NCBI RefSeq assembly: GCF_001649575.2
Contig: NC_051446.1
Location: 25,119,025 to 25,183,024 of the forward strand
From: Kryptolebias marmoratus
Taxonomy: Eukaryota; Chordata; Actinopteri; Cyprinodontiformes; Rivulidae
Length of the DNA stretch: 64,000 bases
Direction: 5' to 3'
The notes beneath the pieces were generated by a model, which was not told the DNA's origin, made no database searches, and saw nothing but the letters and a program-made list of their open reading frames with translations. The position numbers were made by a program, and so were the translations under genes. Of this stretch, positions 63,001-64,000 are shown one piece after another. Positions within the stretch are counted from its first letter, which is position 1. Every line of letters begins with the position of its first letter.

Positions 63001-63844
63001 CAGGAGAGAAAAGAAAAACTTGTTAAACTCGCTGCTTAATTTAGCTAATCTAAGCTTCTAATTTTAACGTTCAGCTATATTGTTGCTAATTTTAGCTACT
63101 AGCTATTTTTTTAGCTTATTTTAGCTTTTACCTACTGTTTCTCAATATAAGCGTCAATATAATTTGTTTTGCTAGTTTTAGCTTTTAGCTACCATTCTGC
63201 TTCTTTTAGCTTCTAGTTACAGTTTTGCTAATTTTAGCTAATGTTTGCTAATAATAAATGCATCTGTTTCACTAAATTTAGCTTTTAGCTGCATTTTTAC
63301 TGGTTGTAGTTTTGCCTGTTTTAGCTGCTGCTAATTTTAGCTTTTAGCTGTATGGTTTAAGTCTAACGGCAGTTTCAGCTTTTTTAGTTTTTTCTTTTCT
63401 CTCCTGGTTTTCTACGTTTAGTTGTCTCAGGTCAGCTAGCTGTGGCGGCCATCTTGAACTGGCCTGGCTCCAATAAGTAATGAGTTGTAGGCGTGCATCC
63501 GGAGGTCAGTTCAGTCCAGTGGTTCATGAGATATTTTGCTAACAGACGCAGACAAGTACATGATCGCCCACCTTTTTATGGCAGCAGGTAAATTCTGGAC
63601 CATTCCTCTACAACCTCAACATTCAGAAAACAGAAGCAGATTCCTTTCAGAGACCCTGGATCTGCAGCAGGTTTGAATCCATCTTTACTCTAAATCCTCC
63701 TGCTCCACTCTGTTGTTGTTCAATCAGGGGAGTGGGGCACAATCAGAGCACCTCTTACCTCCTCTCGAAGTATCTCCTTGCACATGGAGTAGTTCCCCTT
63801 CGGCGCCCACGTCCCGTTGGCGAGACATTTTCTGTAGACGTTAT
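37379..63844 (-). CDS. crhr1: Corticotropin-releasing hormone receptor 1 (5' exons outside window)
   Basis: Class B G-protein-coupled receptor for CRH and urocortins at the cell surface. Ten exons, transcript order: 63844-63759 (extracellular, [20 protein letters not shown]), 56306-56200 (TM1), 50645-50525 (TM1-TM2, [20 protein letters not shown]), 50160-50007 (TM3, [20 protein letters not shown]), 47793-47733 (TM4, [14 protein letters not shown]), 46683-46611 ([19 protein letters not shown]), 41564-41479 (TM5/ICL3, [16 protein letters not shown]), 41296-41161 (TM6/TM7, [20 protein letters not shown]), 40254-40213 (42 bp, [14 protein letters not shown]), 37519-37379 (tail, [23 protein letters not shown]). 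All junctions are GT-AG and phases sum to 2 nt of a split codon, 334 residues and stop; about 80 N-terminal residues are missing against human (415). Type 1 rather than 2 because of [22 protein letters not shown] and [10 protein letters not shown]. Small differences: a Cys in GWCIPFP and LVLV where human has LVLL. The introns hold most of the tandem arrays of the window. Confidence 0.96.
37578..37672. mobile_element. Dispersed YY1-like repeat family copy
   Basis: actggctgtggcggccatct followed by tgaataagg and, near the end, tttggtggcaggccata. It lies 60 bp upstream of the last crhr1 exon, in the intron. Confidence 0.65.
38586..39755. repeat. 31-bp GCTAGC minisatellite with a 495-bp higher-order period
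   Basis: About 37 head-to-tail copies of a 31-bp unit made of ctagctagccttttgcccc followed by ttttagccaccg. Variants are cca/ccc in the G+C block and CCACCG, CCGCCG, AGCCTC or TGCCAC before the tag. A 30-bp variant (tttggcccttttag) recurs at 38938 and 39433, and gttagttaacc recurs near 39081 and 39576, so a block of 16 units was duplicated (15x31+30 = 495 bp). It lies in the crhr1 intron between exons 40254-40213 and 37519-37379. Confidence 0.95.
40329..41133. mobile_element. Decayed teleost DNA transposon filling a crhr1 intron
   Basis: Begins acaacccgattctggcgaag and continues with the left-end sequence of a very common teleost nonautonomous DNA transposon (acaacccgattc...aagttggga). An inner segment at 40576-40600 (cacccccataccatcagaga) and a near-terminal ctgtttttatttatatttta also match that family as I know it. 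The right terminal inverted repeat is missing: the element stops 27 bp from the donor of the crhr1 exon 41296-41161. It makes up about 800 of the 906 bp of the intron. Confidence 0.65.
41779..41966. mobile_element. Dispersed YY1-like repeat family, two head-to-head fragments
   Basis: ggcagccatcttaaaagcca on the left and gattcaagatggccgccaca on the right at about 41939-41958, with a gttagcgaaatatctcctga module between them. The two cores face each other, as at 62.8 kb. Confidence 0.65.
42855..43412. repeat. 12-bp purine minisatellite (ggaggaaacatg)
   Basis: About 45 copies of ggaggaaacatg / gaaggaaaccag / ggaggaaagatg on one strand, almost pure purine except for c and t at fixed places. The long open frames across it ([10 protein letters not shown] on plus, [11 protein letters not shown] on minus) follow from the period being a multiple of three and are not genes. 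Confidence 0.92.
44110..44161. mobile_element. Dispersed YY1-like repeat family, fragment
   Basis: ggtgtggtagtagctgagag followed by tcatcctcaacagtcactct. Only the left module, in reverse orientation. Confidence 0.6.
44271..45566. repeat. 32-bp array, each unit a perfect 18-nt hairpin with two E-boxes
   Basis: Units read aaagtgagacaggtgtggag followed by acacctgcagcc. Within each, CAGGTGT-GGAG-ACACCTG has 7-bp arms that pair perfectly. Five units and part of a sixth are visible left of the gap and more than five right of it. If the 949-N gap is also filled by the array, about 40 copies are present. CAGGTG/CACCTG is the E-box type bound by ZEB and SNAI factors. The array lies in the crhr1 intron between exons 46683-46611 and 41564-41479. 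Confidence 0.93.
44444..45392. other. Assembly gap (949 N) inside the 32-bp array
   Basis: The gap is flanked on both sides by in-register units of the same array, so the missing sequence is almost certainly more of it. The size looks estimated, since it is not a round number. Confidence 0.95.
46283..46600. repeat. 31-bp minisatellite copied from a crhr1 exon end and its splice donor
   Basis: About ten copies of a unit of the form cggttctaaccaccagaacc followed by aggaccatgag. The next register of the array, 46601-46631, is the end of the crhr1 exon 46683-46611 with its donor and matches the nearest cggttcttag copy at 28 of 31 positions. The exon side encodes MILVLV, conserved with human CRHR1 through MILVL, so the exon is the likely ancestor. 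The genuine junction reads gtaaga; the array copies read gttaga or ctaaga at that place. Confidence 0.85.
47974..48024. repeat. (TTC)n microsatellite, 17 units
   Basis: An uninterrupted run of ttc triplets in a crhr1 intron. The purine strand is (GAA)n, a triplex-prone repeat. Confidence 0.97.
48185..48523. repeat. 20-bp minisatellite (cgttcagaacttcctgtccct) with a gap
   Basis: Units alternate ctcgttcagaacttcctgtc and ctcgttaagaacttcctgtc with minor variants. A 100-N gap at 48376-48475 lies inside the array. Confidence 0.92.
48376..48475. other. Assembly gap (100 N) inside a minisatellite
   Basis: A conventional 100-N gap flanked by the same repeat on both sides. Confidence 0.97.
49481..49790. 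repeat. Minisatellite (tgtccctgtccaccac), 15-18 bp units
   Basis: About 19 degenerate copies. A related short tract occurs at 52160-52225. It lies 217 bp from the end of the crhr1 TM3 exon, in the intron. Confidence 0.88.
50229..50500. repeat. 9-bp array (gcttcagga/gcttcagca) close to a crhr1 donor
   Basis: About 29 units. It ends 25 bp from the donor of the exon 50645-50525 and begins 69 bp upstream of the acceptor of the exon 50160-50007, so it fills most of a 364-bp intron. Because the period is a multiple of three it is open in several frames (LLKLLK, ASGAS, FRSFSS), none of which is a gene. Confidence 0.93.
50825..50975. repeat. Degenerate GCTAAAAGC tract
   Basis: Variants of gctaaaagctaaaagaagca and ggctaactaaatgtagcaaa, of the same composition as the tract at 32690-33075. 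Confidence 0.7.
50986..51388. repeat. 7-bp array (caggacc) with a 154-bp higher-order period
   Basis: About 57 units of caggacc or caggact. A distinctive block gacacaggatccaggactca starts near 51144 and 51298, 154 bp (22 units) apart, so a segment was duplicated as a block. Confidence 0.92.
51750..51823. repeat. 16-bp minisatellite (gtcggactgtgaggac type)
   Basis: About four and a half copies of gccggactgtgaggac, rich in CpG. Confidence 0.85.
53485..53722. mobile_element. Fragment of the 40.3-kb DNA transposon family, opposite orientation
   Basis: Reverse complement of the inner part of the element at 40329: ctggaccaaagaggaga, tatgggggtgcattagtcca and gacaacctcaggtccagatg all have counterparts at 40480-40650. 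No termini are preserved. Confidence 0.7.
54767..54905 (-). pseudogene. Tc1-like transposase fragment
   Basis: On the minus strand the frame reads [19 protein letters not shown] and then HGGGSIMLW before a stop at 54767-54769. This matches Tc1 transposase FGHxxxxYVWR...[13 protein letters not shown]. Only this internal segment is recognisable. Confidence 0.7.
55087..55146. repeat. Direct duplication of about 35 bp
   Basis: ccgcgtcatggcgaccaaca followed by ggaagtt occurs twice, starting at about 55088 and 55122. Confidence 0.8.
56533..56612. mobile_element. Dispersed YY1-like repeat family, fragment
   Basis: gagatattttgctaacagac followed by cacccgcctttcgttgggtc, the right-hand module and flanking part. 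Confidence 0.6.
56975..57061. mobile_element. Dispersed YY1-like repeat family, fragment
   Basis: ggtgtggtagtagctgagag, then ggcggcgggcgacatgaaga, as in the copy at 31294-31512. Confidence 0.65.
57621..57829. repeat. 20-bp minisatellite, ten copies
   Basis: Perfectly spaced agaaactacacctgaaccgt units at 20-bp steps from 57621, with c-t-g/c-a-g and at/gt variants. The low divergence suggests recent expansion. Confidence 0.95.
58025..58098. repeat. Short GAGAACC array
   Basis: Eight units of ggagaaccc or agagaacca, period about 9 bp. Confidence 0.85.
59952..60066. mobile_element. Dispersed YY1-like repeat family copy (reverse orientation)
   Basis: gttagcaaaacatctcctga, atcaagatggctgtcaca (mutated core) and cgtggtagcagctgagag in the expected order. 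Confidence 0.65.
61170..61760. repeat. Degenerate tandem repeat of about 160-205 bp
   Basis: A module reading gctaaagctaagaggcagct followed by aggctaacagg recurs near 61178, 61369 and 61531, with a partial copy near 61735. It is followed each time by caaaggagcaaa-type and AT-rich sequence. Confidence 0.7.
61976..62032. mobile_element. Dispersed YY1-like repeat family, fragment
   Basis: agatattctgctaacagaca followed by tttttatggcagacggtgat, the right-hand module only. Confidence 0.55.
62733..63590. repeat. Large inverted repeat built from dispersed-repeat copies
   Basis: The left arm (about 62818-63022) and right arm (about 63375-63560) are reverse complements over roughly 190 bp. They share agttcaagatggccgccaca, gctagctgacctgag and, innermost, cgtagaaaaccaggagagaa. 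The 350-bp loop is a TTTTAGCT low-complexity tract. A second, smaller inverted pair lies within the left half: gcggccatcttgaac near 62798 faces gttcaagatggccgc near 62931. Confidence 0.85.
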
Positions 63845-64000
63845 CTGCACAGAGAACAAGGAGCGGGACGTTATTTACACAAGATGGAGGACGTCTTCCA
63901 GCTGCTGTCCTGCTGGACCATCCGAGTGTGCGTCCTGTGACCGAAACACTGCAGCTCATAAACCCGTCTGAATTCAATCAGACGTCGATCAGTAACTGAT

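Larger units (their letters stand above)
56307..63758 (-). other. Largest visible crhr1 intron (7.5 kb), no further exon found
   Basis: Between the extracellular-domain exon and the TM1 exon. It contains a 20-bp minisatellite, a GAGAACC array, (GACA)n near 59480-59550, dispersed-repeat copies, the degenerate 190-bp tandem region at 61170-61760 and a large inverted repeat. I see no sequence resembling the mammalian exon used in the CRHR1-beta form. Confidence 0.7.

Overview
The window is vertebrate nuclear DNA, most likely a ray-finned (percomorph-type) fish. Genes are split into short exons with GT-AG junctions. Noncoding DNA is dense in minisatellites and in decayed DNA transposons of types common in teleosts, including Tc1-like, hAT-like and a family with ends reading acaacccgattc. 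The species cannot be named from the sequence.

Three protein-coding genes are supported by exon-by-exon reading, with phases checked at every junction. (1) mapt (tau), plus strand, 41-1401: only the last repeat exon and the C-terminal exon are inside the window. (2) kansl1 (scaffold subunit of the NSL/MOF acetyltransferase complex), minus strand, 20645 to 4611: all 14 coding exons, one partly hidden by an assembly gap. Its CpG-rich promoter is near 23.9-24.5 kb. (3) crhr1 (CRH receptor 1, class B GPCR), minus strand, 63844 to 37379: ten exons from the late extracellular domain to the stop codon. The first exons lie beyond the right edge.

These are the three genes of the human 17q21.31 MAPT interval. 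The convergent mapt/kansl1 arrangement is kept, but crhr1 lies upstream of kansl1 instead of upstream of mapt.

Layout: 1-3.4 kb mapt end and 3'UTR; 3.7-24.4 kb kansl1; 24.5-36.3 kb intergenic, with GCTA-rich arrays, TE fragments and a promoter-like element at 29.3 kb; 36.3-63.8 kb crhr1, whose introns are mostly repeats. Arrays include a 31-bp GCTAGC array, a 32-bp hairpin/E-box array with a 949-N gap, a 12-bp array, a 7-bp array and a 9-bp array. A dispersed repeat carrying a YY1-like GCGGCCATCTTG core recurs about 16 times. No bacterial, viral, CRISPR or operon-like system was seen.

Most interesting observations: a minisatellite in crhr1 made of copies of an exon end plus its splice donor; a possible cassette exon in the last mapt intron; a promoter-plus-donor signature 5 kb upstream of kansl1; a tandem array of perfect 18-nt hairpins; and the relocation of crhr1.
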